From assembly GCA_033344875.1 (NCBI GenBank), contig JAWPMO010000001.1, positions 2,567,595-2,631,594 of the forward strand: a DNA stretch of 64,000 nt, in the 5' to 3' direction. A program made the position numbers and the translations under genes. The notes beneath the pieces were generated by a model. That model did no database searches and was not told where the DNA came from. It saw only the letters and a program-made list of their open reading frames with translations. This stretch comes from Ilumatobacteraceae bacterium (GTDB lineage: Bacteria; Actinomycetota; Acidimicrobiia; Acidimicrobiales; Ilumatobacteraceae). Positions 27,156-35,365 of the stretch are shown in pieces; the first letter of the stretch is position 1; the number at the start of each line of letters is the position of its first letter.

Positions 27156-27941
27156 ATGCTCACCTCGTTCCGGTCCGAACTCCTCCGCTTCGGTTCCACC
27201 ACCCGCGTCGGCGTGATCGCGATGTCTGCGCTCGTTGCGCTCGTCACCGTCTTCGCGTTCACCGGTGTCGACCCGGCACCGGAGGGCGGGCGCCAGGCGC
27301 CCGGGGGCCAGGTCGCCGATGCCGCTTCAGTGTTGGCCGAAGCCGACGGGGTGCTCGGTGGCCTGATCCTCGCCTCCTCGATGGTCGGAGTCATCGCGCT
27401 CGCGCTCTGTGCGCTGTCCGTGGCGCGCGATTTCGAGCTCGGGACGATCCGGGTCCTCCTCGTCGTCCAACCGGCCCGGATCCGGTTCCTGGCCGGGAAG
27501 CTCGCCGCGCTGGCGGTCGTGATCGTCGCTGCGGTCACCGCCGCAGCCGTCGTCGGCGGGGTCATCGGTCTGGCACTGTCGGGCAGCGCCGACATCGACA
27601 CCTCCGCCTGGTCCGCGTCGGCCACGCTCTCCGCCTACGCCAACCTGACCATCGGCGCACTCATCTGGGGACTGTTCGGTGCGGCGTTCGCCGTGGTCGC
27701 TCGCAGCGCGTCGACGGCGATCACCGCCGGCGTCGCCTACTTCCTGGTCGGCGAGAACCTGCTGCGCCTGGTCTGGGAGAACGCCGGGGATTGGCTACCT
27801 GCCGGCCTGCTCGACACGTTCACGTCCGGAGGCTCCGCCGACGTCACCTACCTCGCCGCCGCCGCACTCCTCGCGATCTACGCCGCCGCGGCGACCACGA
27901 CATTGACCGTCGTCTTCGCCCGGCGAGACATCACCGACTGA
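27156..27941 (+). CDS. ABC-2-type exporter permease
   Basis: A 261-residue permease with six likely membrane segments (about 18-38, 65-88, 103-125, 141-165, 175-195, 228-250). It contains the SVARDFELGTIRVLLVVQPARIRFLAGKL coupling region typical of ABC-2 permeases (only part of it is conserved). It pairs with the ATPase just upstream. The substrate is unknown. A GGTTCTCATG-type start lies 32 bp after the ATPase stop. Confidence 0.88.
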   Translation: MLTSFRSELLRFGSTTRVGVIAMSALVALVTVFAFTGVDPAPEGGRQAPGGQVADAASVLAEADGVLGGLILASSMVGVIALALCALSVARDFELGTIRVLLVVQPARIRFLAGKLAALAVVIVAAVTAAAVVGGVIGLALSGSADIDTSAWSASATLSAYANLTIGALIWGLFGAAFAVVARSASTAITAGVAYFLVGENLLRLVWENAGDWLPAGLLDTFTSGGSADVTYLAAAALLAIYAAAATTTLTVVFARRDITD

Positions 27942-27990
27942 CCGCACCGACCGAGCACGCCTCCACCGACCCCGCAGAATGGAGCTCCTG

Positions 27991-29880
27991 ATGATCAACT
28001 TCCGCCACCACCGGACCGCCCGCTCCCCACGGTGGGCGGTCGGCGCCGCCCCGCTGGCAGTGGCCATCACCCTGCTGCTGGCTGCGTGCGCAGGCAGCTC
28101 TTCCGACACCGATGCGACGGACTCGAGCCCCGCCACCACCGACGCGCCCCAGGCCACCGAGCCGCCTGAACCGGTCGAGGCGAGCACCTCGTCGCCGGTC
28201 GTCAGCGAGCCCGAGCCGGGCGAGGCGGAATCCGTCGAGGGTGTGGCGTGTGACTCCGATCCGGTCGTGATGACGACCGCAGGCGGAATCGACTACGTCC
28301 GTACCCCGGACTCCTGCTTCGCCGATCTTCCCGACTGGCCGTACGAGGCGCAGTACCTGGAGATCGACGGGCTCCGCCAGGGCTATGTCGACGAGGGGCC
28401 AGCCGACGGCGAGGTCGTGCTGCTGCTGCACGGCCAGCCGTCGTGGTCGTACCTGTACCGCGACATGATCCCGGTGCTCGCCGACGCCGGCTACCGCGTG
28501 ATCGCCATGGACCATCTCGGCATGGGCCGCTCCGACAAGCCAATCGATATCGAGGCGTACAGCTACCTCGGCCACAACGACCGGCTCGAGGCGTTCATCG
28601 ACGAACTGGCGTTGCGCGACATCAACGTGTTCGTGCAGGACTGGGGCAGTCTCATCGGGCTCAACGTGGCCGGCACCAACCCCGAGTTGTTCGCGACGAT
28701 TGCGGTGGGCGACGGCACCCTGGTGCCGGTTCCTGCCGGTGTCGAGCTGTTCCCACCGGTCGAGGACCCGGACGAAGTGGCCGACATCGAATCGCCATTC
28801 GCCGCCGTCCCGGCCCAACAGGTCCCCTTCTACGACGGCTGCGAACTGCTGCTCGGGCCCGACGAGGGCTACTTCGGCGACTGGATGGCCTACGCCATGA
28901 CGGCCGAGTCGTTCGAGGCTTCCGAAGTGGTCGAGGCCATGACCTGGTACGACGTCACCCCGGTCGAGGAGGCGGCCTACGACGCACCCTTCCCGAGCCG
29001 GGAGTACATGGCCGGACCACGGTCCTTCCCGTCGCTCGCCAACCAACTGGGTGGGAACACGGCCGAGGGGTGGGCAGGGCTCACCACCTATGAGAACCCC
29101 TTCCTCACACTGTGGGCCTCCAACGACCCGGGCCAGCTCGGCTCGTGCGAAGCACAGCAGCGGCTGATCGACAACGTCCCGGGCGCCGCAGGCCAGCCCC
29201 ACGACCGCCTCGCCGAGGCCAGTCACTTCCTCCAGGACGACCAGGGCACCGAACTCGCCACGCGCCTCGTCGACTGGTACGCCACACTCGACCCAACCGG
29301 TGGCGAGACCGCCACCGGCGACGAGACCGCAGCCGGCGATGAGCGCGTTGGGTTCGAGCTCCTCGAGCGCATGGACGACGGCACGCTTCGTGCGTGGGTC
29401 TCGGCGAATCCGATGACCCTCGAGCAGTTCGAGGCCATCGAGCTCCGTGCGGGCTGGATCAAGAACCAGCCCCGGGAGTCATCGGTCGACGGCGGCGTGT
29501 TCGACGCCTCGCCCGGTGCCGACGAGGTCGTGTACGAGGAGCACTTCGGGTTCCGCTGGTTCCACTCCGCGACCGTCGTCGAGGTCGGCGTGCCGGTCGA
29601 CGACGAGGGTCTGCTGGCGGGCTCGCTCGTCGAGAAGGTCCACCAGATCAGCTACGAGCCGGGCAGCACCGTGATCGCGCTGGTCTCCCCCGACGGCGAG
29701 ACCTACGTGCGGATCGGACGCGACGCCGGGCGAGCGACCGACGAGGCGACGCTGCCGACCGGATGGGAGATCACCGAGATCGACGTGCCCGACGGCTACA
29801 CCACGACGCTCCCCGTGCCGACCCTCGTCATCCGAACCGACAACCGAGACTCCTACCAGGGCCCGGTGAGCGGATTGTGA
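27991..29880 (+). CDS. lipoprotein with haloalkane-dehalogenase-like domain and C-terminal extension
   Basis: A 629-residue secreted lipoprotein. The signal ends in LLLAAC (Cys33), followed by a Thr/Ser/Glu-rich linker. The alpha/beta-hydrolase domain (about 115-445) has HGQPSWSYLYRDMIP at 147-161, nucleophile elbow VQDWGSLIG with Asp217 followed by Trp, and catalytic His in EASHFLQDD. HGxPxWSYLYR and the Asp-Trp elbow match dehalogenases of the DhlA type. About 170 extra residues follow, a domain I do not recognise. Dehalogenases are usually cytoplasmic, so an anchored one is odd. Start ATG 27991 has ggag seven bases upstream; 27979 is possible. Its stop overlaps the next gene (gtga). Confidence 0.75.
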   Translation: MINFRHHRTARSPRWAVGAAPLAVAITLLLAACAGSSSDTDATDSSPATTDAPQATEPPEPVEASTSSPVVSEPEPGEAESVEGVACDSDPVVMTTAGGIDYVRTPDSCFADLPDWPYEAQYLEIDGLRQGYVDEGPADGEVVLLLHGQPSWSYLYRDMIPVLADAGYRVIAMDHLGMGRSDKPIDIEAYSYLGHNDRLEAFIDELALRDINVFVQDWGSLIGLNVAGTNPELFATIAVGDGTLVPVPAGVELFPPVEDPDEVADIESPFAAVPAQQVPFYDGCELLLGPDEGYFGDWMAYAMTAESFEASEVVEAMTWYDVTPVEEAAYDAPFPSREYMAGPRSFPSLANQLGGNTAEGWAGLTTYENPFLTLWASNDPGQLGSCEAQQRLIDNVPGAAGQPHDRLAEASHFLQDDQGTELATRLVDWYATLDPTGGETATGDETAAGDERVGFELLERMDDGTLRAWVSANPMTLEQFEAIELRAGWIKNQPRESSVDGGVFDASPGADEVVYEEHFGFRWFHSATVVEVGVPVDDEGLLAGSLVEKVHQISYEPGSTVIALVSPDGETYVRIGRDAGRATDEATLPTGWEITEIDVPDGYTTTLPVPTLVIRTDNRDSYQGPVSGL

Positions 29881-30899
29881 GGTGGTGGATCCCGCTGGTC
29901 GTCGGCGTGCTGGCGGCATCCTGCGGCGATGCCTCAGATACCACCGCCGACGACGTCGCCGTTCAGGAGGGGCCGGACGCGACAGCCGACGGTGTCGCCG
30001 ATGTGGACCCGCCACCCTCGACGACCGAGTCCGCGGAGACCACCACGTCCACCACCGCGACACCGGCAACCACGGCGACACCGGCGACCATCACCTCCAC
30101 GACTGCGGGCGCAGCAGCGAACGAGCCGAGCTTCGGACAGCTCGATGCCGCCCTCCTGCCGGAGCTGCTCCAGTCGGGATACGACGGTCCGTTCTTCATG
30201 ATCAACCTGATCGAGTTCCGAGACCAGGCCATCTACGCCGACGGACGCGAAACCGACCTCACCGGCGAGGAGGCCAACAACATCTACGGACAGACCGGCG
30301 TCCGGGTGCTCATCGAAGGCGGCATGCGACCGGCCCTGCAGGGACGAGTGGTCACCGACCCGGCGGCCCCGGCCACCCCCACCTGGGACCAGGTGGCCAT
30401 CGCGCGCTACCCGAGCTACCAGGAGTTCCTCGCAATGACCCAGAACCCGGCCTTCCAGGAAGGCGTCGAGCACAAGGATGCAGGCGTCGCAGCCACCATC
30501 GTCATGCCGTCGCTCCGACTCGGCGACGCCCCGGTGGGCGCCGAACTCCCGGCGGCGGACGCCCCGGTGGCGTTGTTCGAGCTCTTCTCCTACGACGGGA
30601 CGGGCACTGCGGACCGACCCGAGCCGCTGACCGATTACCTCGACGGCCTCGCCACATCGGCGACCGCCGCCGGGGGTATCGCCCTCGGCTCCTACGACGT
30701 GCAGGGCACGATGATCGGCGACGGCCGGGAGTGGGACGAGGCCCACCTCTGGTGGTTCGCCGACCAGGCCGATCTCGACGCGCTCCTGACCGACCCTGAC
30801 CTCGGCGACCTTGCCGCCGACCGCGACGACGCCCTCACCGATCACTACCGGCTCGTCCTCGACGGTGTGCAGGTCGAACCCCTCGGACGGGAACCCTGA
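29877..30899 (+). CDS. lipoprotein with duplicated DUF1330-like dimeric alpha/beta-barrel domains
   Basis: A 340-residue lipoprotein (GTG start) with lipobox VLAASC and a long Thr-rich linker. The mature region has two ferredoxin-like halves: FFMINLIEFRDQAIYADG with YPSYQEFLAMTQNPAFQEGVEH, and VALFELFSYDG with WWFADQADLDALLTDPDL. The first half matches the DUF1330/EthD type. Surface location and catalytic role are inferred only. It is translationally coupled to the dehalogenase-like lipoprotein and probably acts with it. Confidence 0.7.
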   Translation: MRWWIPLVVGVLAASCGDASDTTADDVAVQEGPDATADGVADVDPPPSTTESAETTTSTTATPATTATPATITSTTAGAAANEPSFGQLDAALLPELLQSGYDGPFFMINLIEFRDQAIYADGRETDLTGEEANNIYGQTGVRVLIEGGMRPALQGRVVTDPAAPATPTWDQVAIARYPSYQEFLAMTQNPAFQEGVEHKDAGVAATIVMPSLRLGDAPVGAELPAADAPVALFELFSYDGTGTADRPEPLTDYLDGLATSATAAGGIALGSYDVQGTMIGDGREWDEAHLWWFADQADLDALLTDPDLGDLAADRDDALTDHYRLVLDGVQVEPLGREP

Positions 30900-31048
30900 C
30901 GGAAGCGGATAGAGAGGCTCCTCTCTGTCAAGAGGTGGGTTCGGGGTGGGCATATGAGGACGTCTGTTGGCGTGTGCCGTCCGCGTGATCAGCTCGCACC
31001 TCGAGGCTGATTCTTCGTTGCGGCCACACCCCGAACCCGACGCCGAGG

Positions 31049-32200
31049 TTAGACCGGGGTCGGTCGTGGTTGCATCGGCTTGCCGTTCATCCGCAGTGTC
31101 GCTGGTGACCGATACGACGGTTCACCTTGTCGTGTCGATGGCCGGCGTGGCCAGGTGTCGTCTTGGGTTTGGTCGTGTTGTCGGTCGACTTGGAGTTGGC
31201 GCCACACGGCGTCGGTCACACGTCGTTTCAGACAGCGGAGTGCTTCGAGGCGGCTCTTGCCTTCGGCGATCTTGCGGCGGTAGTAGTCGCGGCCGGGGGT
31301 GTCGAATCTGATCTGGGTGACCGCAGCCATGTGGATGGCTCGGTTGAGTTGACGGTTCCCGGAACGTGACAGTCGATGCCGGTTCACATCACCGGATGAC
31401 ACTGCGATGGGGGCGGTCCCGCAGTAGCTCGCGAAGTGATCACGGGTGGCGAAACGGGAGACGTCTTCGACCTCACCGAGAATCAACGCAGCGTTGATCG
31501 GCCCGACCCCATACACCCGCGTCAACGTGGTGCCCGACGCCTTCACGGTGGCGTTGATGCGCTTGGTGATCTCATCGATCTTCAGATCCAGCCGGGCGAT
31601 GTCGTCGATCAACTCCATCGCGAGCTCAACCCGCATCTGATCGGCGACGTTGTCGACCTCAAGTGCTGTGAGCAGGTCAAACGCATGCTCAGCTGATAGC
31701 GACAGTCGCGCCCCACCCGAGATCAGTTCGCGCAAGAACCTGTGCAGCCGGCACACCGCGGAGGTGCGTGACCGCACGAGTTCGGTGCGTCGATCCGACA
31801 ACAGTTTCAACGCCACGTTCGGACCGTCAGGCTGCACCCGACGCAGATGCTTGGAGTGGATCGCAGCACGAGCGATCGCGACCGCGTCGGTGTGATCGGT
31901 CTTGGTGCCGTGCCCGGTCGAATACACCCTCACCCGAGTCGACAACTTCGCCGGCACATCGATCACCGTCTCACCCGCGGCGACAAGCCGTTGGGCGATG
32001 TTGCGGCCCATCCCATTCGCACCCTCGACCGCCCAGACCCGCTTCGGGAACTCGGCCACCGCCGCGAACATCGCGGCCAGGCCGTCGTCGTCATGGACAA
32101 ATCGGCGTCTCGTTAACAACGTCTCGTCGCGTTCCAACACGACGATCGTGTTCGACACCTTGTGCGGATCGAGACCGATCACGACTTCGTTCAACATCAC
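31049..32200 (-). CDS. IS110-family transposase (second subtype)
   Basis: A 383-residue DEDD recombinase. The RuvC-like N-terminal domain has VVIGLDPHKVSNTIVVLERD, WAVEGANGMGRNIAQRL and KTDHTDAVAIARAAI. The Tnp_20 C-terminal domain has VYGVGPINAALILGEVEDV and YCGTAPIAVSSGDVNRHRLSRSG. It looks complete. It lies at the right edge of element A, where an integrase would be expected. The ends of the element cannot be set from sequence because IS110 leaves no long target duplication. Confidence 0.92.
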   Translation of the reverse strand: MMLNEVVIGLDPHKVSNTIVVLERDETLLTRRRFVHDDDGLAAMFAAVAEFPKRVWAVEGANGMGRNIAQRLVAAGETVIDVPAKLSTRVRVYSTGHGTKTDHTDAVAIARAAIHSKHLRRVQPDGPNVALKLLSDRRTELVRSRTSAVCRLHRFLRELISGGARLSLSAEHAFDLLTALEVDNVADQMRVELAMELIDDIARLDLKIDEITKRINATVKASGTTLTRVYGVGPINAALILGEVEDVSRFATRDHFASYCGTAPIAVSSGDVNRHRLSRSGNRQLNRAIHMAAVTQIRFDTPGRDYYRRKIAEGKSRLEALRCLKRRVTDAVWRQLQVDRQHDQTQDDTWPRRPSTRQGEPSYRSPATLRMNGKPMQPRPTPV

Positions 32201-32646
32201 AGATTCCCTTCTCTCGTTGCAGGTTGTGCGACGGAGCAGGGCAACGCCTCTTTGAGCTGTGCAGACCTCTCTTCAGCCACGACCCCGTCTCGAGGTTCAG
32301 GCCGCAAGCCGAAAGCAGAGCCACGCCGCGCTACAACGCGTCGGGCAGCCGGAATACCGAGCGAACCATCCAGAACCCCGACCCAAAGGCTGGCCGAGCC
32401 CCCGGATCACCGTCAACTATGACAAGAGGCGCCTGTCCTGACGCCGGCTCGTCGAGCTTCGACCAGAGCGTTCGTTGCGACGATCGAGGCACCTCCCACC
32501 CGCGGGTTCGTGACCCGAAGGTCACCGTGTGGCGGGGGCAATATGTCGCTCCCCTCAGCAGCCGTCGACGCGAACCACCAGGTAGACGGTGTCAATCGCA
32601 CCGAGGGCTCGCCTGGATCGGCTGCGATTCGCGTGGCGTCCGAGCG
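32201..32646. other. non-coding stretch beside the IS110 gene
   Basis: About 450 bp with no convincing gene on either strand. The part adjoining the transposase start (roughly 32201-32400) is where an IS110-group bridge RNA would be encoded. The rest shows no recognisable integrase remnant. Confidence 0.4.
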
Positions 32647-32671
32647 CTGTACAACAGCTCGTGTTGTACAG
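32647..32671. repeat. inverted GTTGTAC pair near the right end of element A
   Basis: ctgtacaaca and tgttgtacag form a perfect 10-bp inverted repeat with a 5-base spacer, 70 bp from the tRNA fragment at 32741. The same core occurs as a direct pair at 17533-17552 just inside the other end. They are candidate arm-type sites specific to element A. Confidence 0.55.
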
Positions 32672-32686
32672 ACGCACGAAAACGGC

Positions 32687-32726
32687 AAGAGGCCCTCGCC
32701 GAGATTCGACTCGGAAAGGGCCTCTG
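32687..32726 (-). terminator. hairpin downstream of tRNA fragment 2
   Basis: agaggccct and agggcctct pair perfectly (9 bp), with an inner ccgag/ctcgg stem, 15 bases beyond the CCA end of the fragment at 32741-32787. Its sequence differs from the hairpins at 17330 and 47507, so each element brought its own. Confidence 0.65.
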
Positions 32727-32740
32727 ACCTGGTATTACGT

Positions 32741-32787
32741 TGGTGGCGGGGGCAGGATTTGAACCTGCGACCTTCGGGTTATGAGCC
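32741..32787 (-). repeat. tRNA-fMet 3' fragment 2 (attachment site between elements A and B)
   Basis: An exact 47-bp copy of 47545-47591, running from the CCA end through the T arm to the anticodon loop of tRNA-fMet. The 5' half is missing, so it is not a functional tRNA. It is the left attachment site of element B and the right one of element A. Exact identity implies recent formation or ongoing recombination. Confidence 0.9.
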
Positions 32788-32902
32788 GTGGAAAGGCCAT
32801 ATCGACTGGTGTCGATTCGTGTCATTTTGTGCCATCTAGCTGGTGTTTCGCGAGACCGACGTGTCAGCTGGTGTTCGTTGATAGCAGCGTCAGCCGGGCC
32901 GT

Positions 32903-32924
32903 CCGTTAGAAGATCCGTTAGAAG
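32903..32924 (+). repeat. tandem CCGTTAGAAG repeats near the left end of element B
   Basis: Two direct copies (32903-32912 and 32915-32924), 12 bp apart start to start, about 115 bp inside the left att. The same 24-bp block (gtccgttagaag plus atccgttagaag) recurs exactly at 47465-47488 at the right end. They are candidate arm-type integrase sites. Confidence 0.65.
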
Positions 32925-32997
32925 AATCGGCGCTTGGGCCGCCCTGCTATCAGGCGGTCACAGATCACAAAGGGAACAATCGTTTCATAATTGAGCG

Positions 32998-33642
32998 ATG
33001 CCGACTATGGTGTCGATCATGGACTTCGTTCATCCCGTGCAGGCGGTGATCCCGGGCGCTCAAGGCAGAGTGCTCGCCGTACTCGCCGAGGCGACGGCCG
33101 AGTTCAACCTCCGCACTCTGGCGCGCGTCGCTGGTATCAGCGTCGCCCAGGCATCCCGGGTGATGCCAGGACTCGTGGAGTTGGGCCTCGTCGCGCGACG
33201 CGAGGTTCCGCCGTCATCGCAGTTTCGACTGATCCGTGAGAATGTGGCCGCGCAGGCAATCGTCCAGCTCGCAAGGTCGAGAGACAGGGCGCTGACTCAG
33301 ATCGCTGATTCAGCGACCGCGCTCGCGCCATCGCCGGTCAGCGTCATCGTGTTCGGATCGTTCGCGCGTGGTGAGGCTGACGAGCAAAGTGACCTCGATG
33401 TCATCGTCGTTAGACCTGACGAGATCGCCGACGACGACGATGCCTGGGCGGCAGCGATCGAGCAATGGCGCAACGAAGCTCGCGCGATCACCGGCAACGA
33501 GGTCGAGGTCCTGGAGATCGCTCGCGACCAGATGCCGGCCAGACTCGAGAGTGGATCGACCCTGTGGCGCGACGTGGTTCGCGACGGCGTCGTCATCCAC
33601 GGCCTCGCGCTCGATGAACTGAATCCGGTGGCTCGTGTCTAA
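32998..33642 (+). CDS. MNT-type nucleotidyltransferase antitoxin with N-terminal HTH
   Basis: A protein of about 214 residues (ATG 32998; 33007 and 33019 are alternatives). The first 75 residues form a winged helix (FNLRTLARVAGISVAQASRV, LVELGLVARREV). The second half is a minimal nucleotidyltransferase with the signature GSFARGEADEQSDLDVIVV, i.e. GSx10DxD. In known MNT-HEPN systems such a protein AMPylates and silences the HEPN RNase. The added HTH suggests it also represses its own promoter. It overlaps the HEPN gene by 8 bp. Confidence 0.87.
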   Translation: MPTMVSIMDFVHPVQAVIPGAQGRVLAVLAEATAEFNLRTLARVAGISVAQASRVMPGLVELGLVARREVPPSSQFRLIRENVAAQAIVQLARSRDRALTQIADSATALAPSPVSVIVFGSFARGEADEQSDLDVIVVRPDEIADDDDAWAAAIEQWRNEARAITGNEVEVLEIARDQMPARLESGSTLWRDVVRDGVVIHGLALDELNPVARV

Positions 33643-34039
33643 GCCGCTTCGAACCAAGCCGGTCGCGGCCGCACAGGTTCGGGCGTACGCCGGCAAGGCC
33701 GAGGAGTACGCCGACGCTGCCGCGAGCGAGATCGAGGCGGGTCGCTACATCGCTGCGACCAGCCTGGCCATCCACGCAGGGATCAACTCCGCCGATGCCG
33801 TGTGTGGTGCTCGACTCGGCAGACGGGCCGCCGGCGACGATCACAGTCAGGTACTCGCGTTGCTTCGGGAGGCCGGCCCCGACGGAGCGAGAGTCGAGAA
33901 GGAGCTTCGACGGTTGCTGCCATTGAAGACGAAGGCCGAGTACGAGCCTGATGATGTCGCCCCTGGCGTCGCCAAACAAGCGGTCGAACGCGCACAACGA
34001 TGTGTGGCTGTCGCCCGATCGGTCGCAGCCAGTGCCTAG
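33635..34039 (+). CDS. HEPN-domain toxin
   Basis: A 134-residue all-helical protein (GTG start). It has the HEPN core YADAAASEIEAGRYIAATSLAIHAGINSADAVC (only partly conserved) and the catalytic RX4-6H motif in RRAAGDDH. HEPN toxins cleave RNA. The partner nucleotidyltransferase overlaps its 5' end, so this is a complete MNT-HEPN toxin-antitoxin pair, a common phage-defence and element-stabilising module. Confidence 0.87.
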   Translation: MSKPLRTKPVAAAQVRAYAGKAEEYADAAASEIEAGRYIAATSLAIHAGINSADAVCGARLGRRAAGDDHSQVLALLREAGPDGARVEKELRRLLPLKTKAEYEPDDVAPGVAKQAVERAQRCVAVARSVAASA

Positions 34040-34062
34040 TGAGCGTCAAGCTTCGTTCGGGG

Positions 34063-34080
34063 TGTCCTGAACCGGCACGT
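34063..34080 (+). repeat. cargo-boundary repeat, copy 1
   Basis: tgtcctgaaccggcacgt, 24 bp after the HEPN stop. It shares the core TGTCC-(C/T)-(A/T)-GAA-(CG)-CCGG with copies at 36708, 37964 and 38905, all on the same strand and all just after a cargo gene. Confidence 0.5.
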
Positions 34081-34303
34081 AGGTGACACAGGTAGCTCCA
34101 ACATGGCTGTTTGCGTCTCATCAGGATCCGTACTGGCCGCCACGGGGATGAACGGCTGGCCAGCATTTGCCGGGTGAGCCTCACCGAGTCCCAGCGGCCC
34201 ACAGGTCACCGGACGGATCGCCAGCGAAACACCGAAACACGCCGCAAGTCCGATCGCCTAATCTATGTCGCTGGGTGCACGAAGCGCGACGAGGTGGCAC
34301 AGA

Positions 34304-35146
34304 ATGCCGGCGAATTCAGAAGCTCAACCGACAGAGGGTGATTCGACGGACGGCGACTTCTTCACGCGCTTTCGTGAGAAGAGTGAGTCGTTCATGCGCC
34401 GTGGTACATCCCGGCAATCCGATGTGGTGCCGTTCTCAACGTCAACCTGGCTTCGCATTGCCCGATTTACCGCAGTCGCAGCTGCGACGAATTCTCCGGG
34501 ACCGATGATCGTTGTTGGTTTCGATGTCCTGCAGTCGTTGGCGGGGATTGAGGATGAGCAGGCCAGGCTTCTGGCGTCGATCGAAGAACAGGTCGAGATT
34601 CTCCGAACTGGTCCGTTCTTGGTTGGGCGCGACCTAGTCGAAGAGGCCGCTCGAAGCGAAGATCCCCAGCGTCAGAAGGAGTTGCTCGTGGACGCGCTGG
34701 AGCAACTCAGGCTCGCTCGGCGGCACACGAAAAGCGTCGCAGAACAAGGCGTCGTCGAGGCCCAACTCGGGTACGTTCAGTTCCTTCTCGACAATCGGTC
34801 GGAGGCGCGGTATTGGTGGACCGAAGCGCACAAGCACCTCAGCTCTGAAGTGGAGCGACTGATCGAGGAGGCCAGTGATATCAAGGTCTTCAAGTCAAGG
34901 CGCTCGGCGACAGCGGTTGTGTACTTCTACCCGGCCGGAATCTTTGTTATCGCCAAGAAGATTCGAAAGGTACAACGCGCGGAGCGCGCACGGCTCGCCC
35001 TGGCCGAACTCCAACCCGTGCTCACAGGGCTTTCCCAGTCGCTTCTAGCGGCCGATGGTGAGAGCCTAGGTTCGTACGAGATCACACAGGGTATTGCCCA
35101 CTGGGAACTTCGGAAGGTCTATCCGGCCCTTCCCGCGCCATCGTGA
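34304..35146 (+). CDS. unknown protein, element B cargo
   Basis: A 280-residue protein (ATG 34304, MPANSEAQPTEGD). No family recognised. It begins with a charged segment (FFTRFREKSESFMRRG), then a small Ala-rich hydrophobic stretch (RFTAVAAATNSPGPMIVVGFDV), long acidic helices (EDEQARLLASIEEQVEIL, QKELLVDALEQLRLARR) and a hydrophobic segment TAVVYFYPAGIFVIAKK flanked by basic residues that could be one membrane helix. It is followed after 219 bp by another unknown membrane-anchored protein. The two form one cargo module between boundary repeats. Confidence 0.6.
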   Translation: MPANSEAQPTEGDSTDGDFFTRFREKSESFMRRGTSRQSDVVPFSTSTWLRIARFTAVAAATNSPGPMIVVGFDVLQSLAGIEDEQARLLASIEEQVEILRTGPFLVGRDLVEEAARSEDPQRQKELLVDALEQLRLARRHTKSVAEQGVVEAQLGYVQFLLDNRSEARYWWTEAHKHLSSEVERLIEEASDIKVFKSRRSATAVVYFYPAGIFVIAKKIRKVQRAERARLALAELQPVLTGLSQSLLAADGESLGSYEITQGIAHWELRKVYPALPAPS

Positions 35147-35365
35147 TACCGGTCGTCTGGTCCGAAGTTGCACGAACCAGGCGACCGTGGTCAGCACCTG
35201 CGGTTGGCGCTCAAGCAGCGCCAGATCCTCGAGGAGGAGTCCCCCAGCTGGCGCTGCGAGCGGACATCTTGGGCGCTGCCCTCGTACTGTCTCCTAGCGC
35301 CGGCTTTGCCGCCGACCGCCTTCGGACCGCCTTCGGACCACCTCCGACATAGCAATAATGGCGAC

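Larger units (their letters stand above)
17412..32740. mobile_element. element A: putative integrative element without a surviving integrase
   Basis: About 15.3 kb bounded by tRNA-fMet fragments at 17366 and 32741. GTTGTAC repeats lie about 120 bp inside the left end and 70 bp inside the right end, matching the layout of element B. Cargo comprises a two-component system, a MacAB-like exporter, a second ABC exporter, lipoproteins and an IS110. No integrase, excisionase or relaxase is recognisable. The IS110 occupies the place where the integrase would be expected, next to the right att site, so it may have replaced the integrase. That the interval entered as one unit is inference. Confidence 0.55.

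Noticed and set aside
30911-30926. agagagg/cctctct hairpin after the DUF1330-like gene as a terminator
   Set aside because: The perfect arms leave only a 2-base loop, so the usable stem is about 5 bp, with no U-tract; support is too weak.
32741-32817. A third tRNA-Met gene
   Set aside because: Identity to tRNA-fMet stops at 32787, inside the anticodon arm; the following bases cannot pair to complete the cloverleaf.
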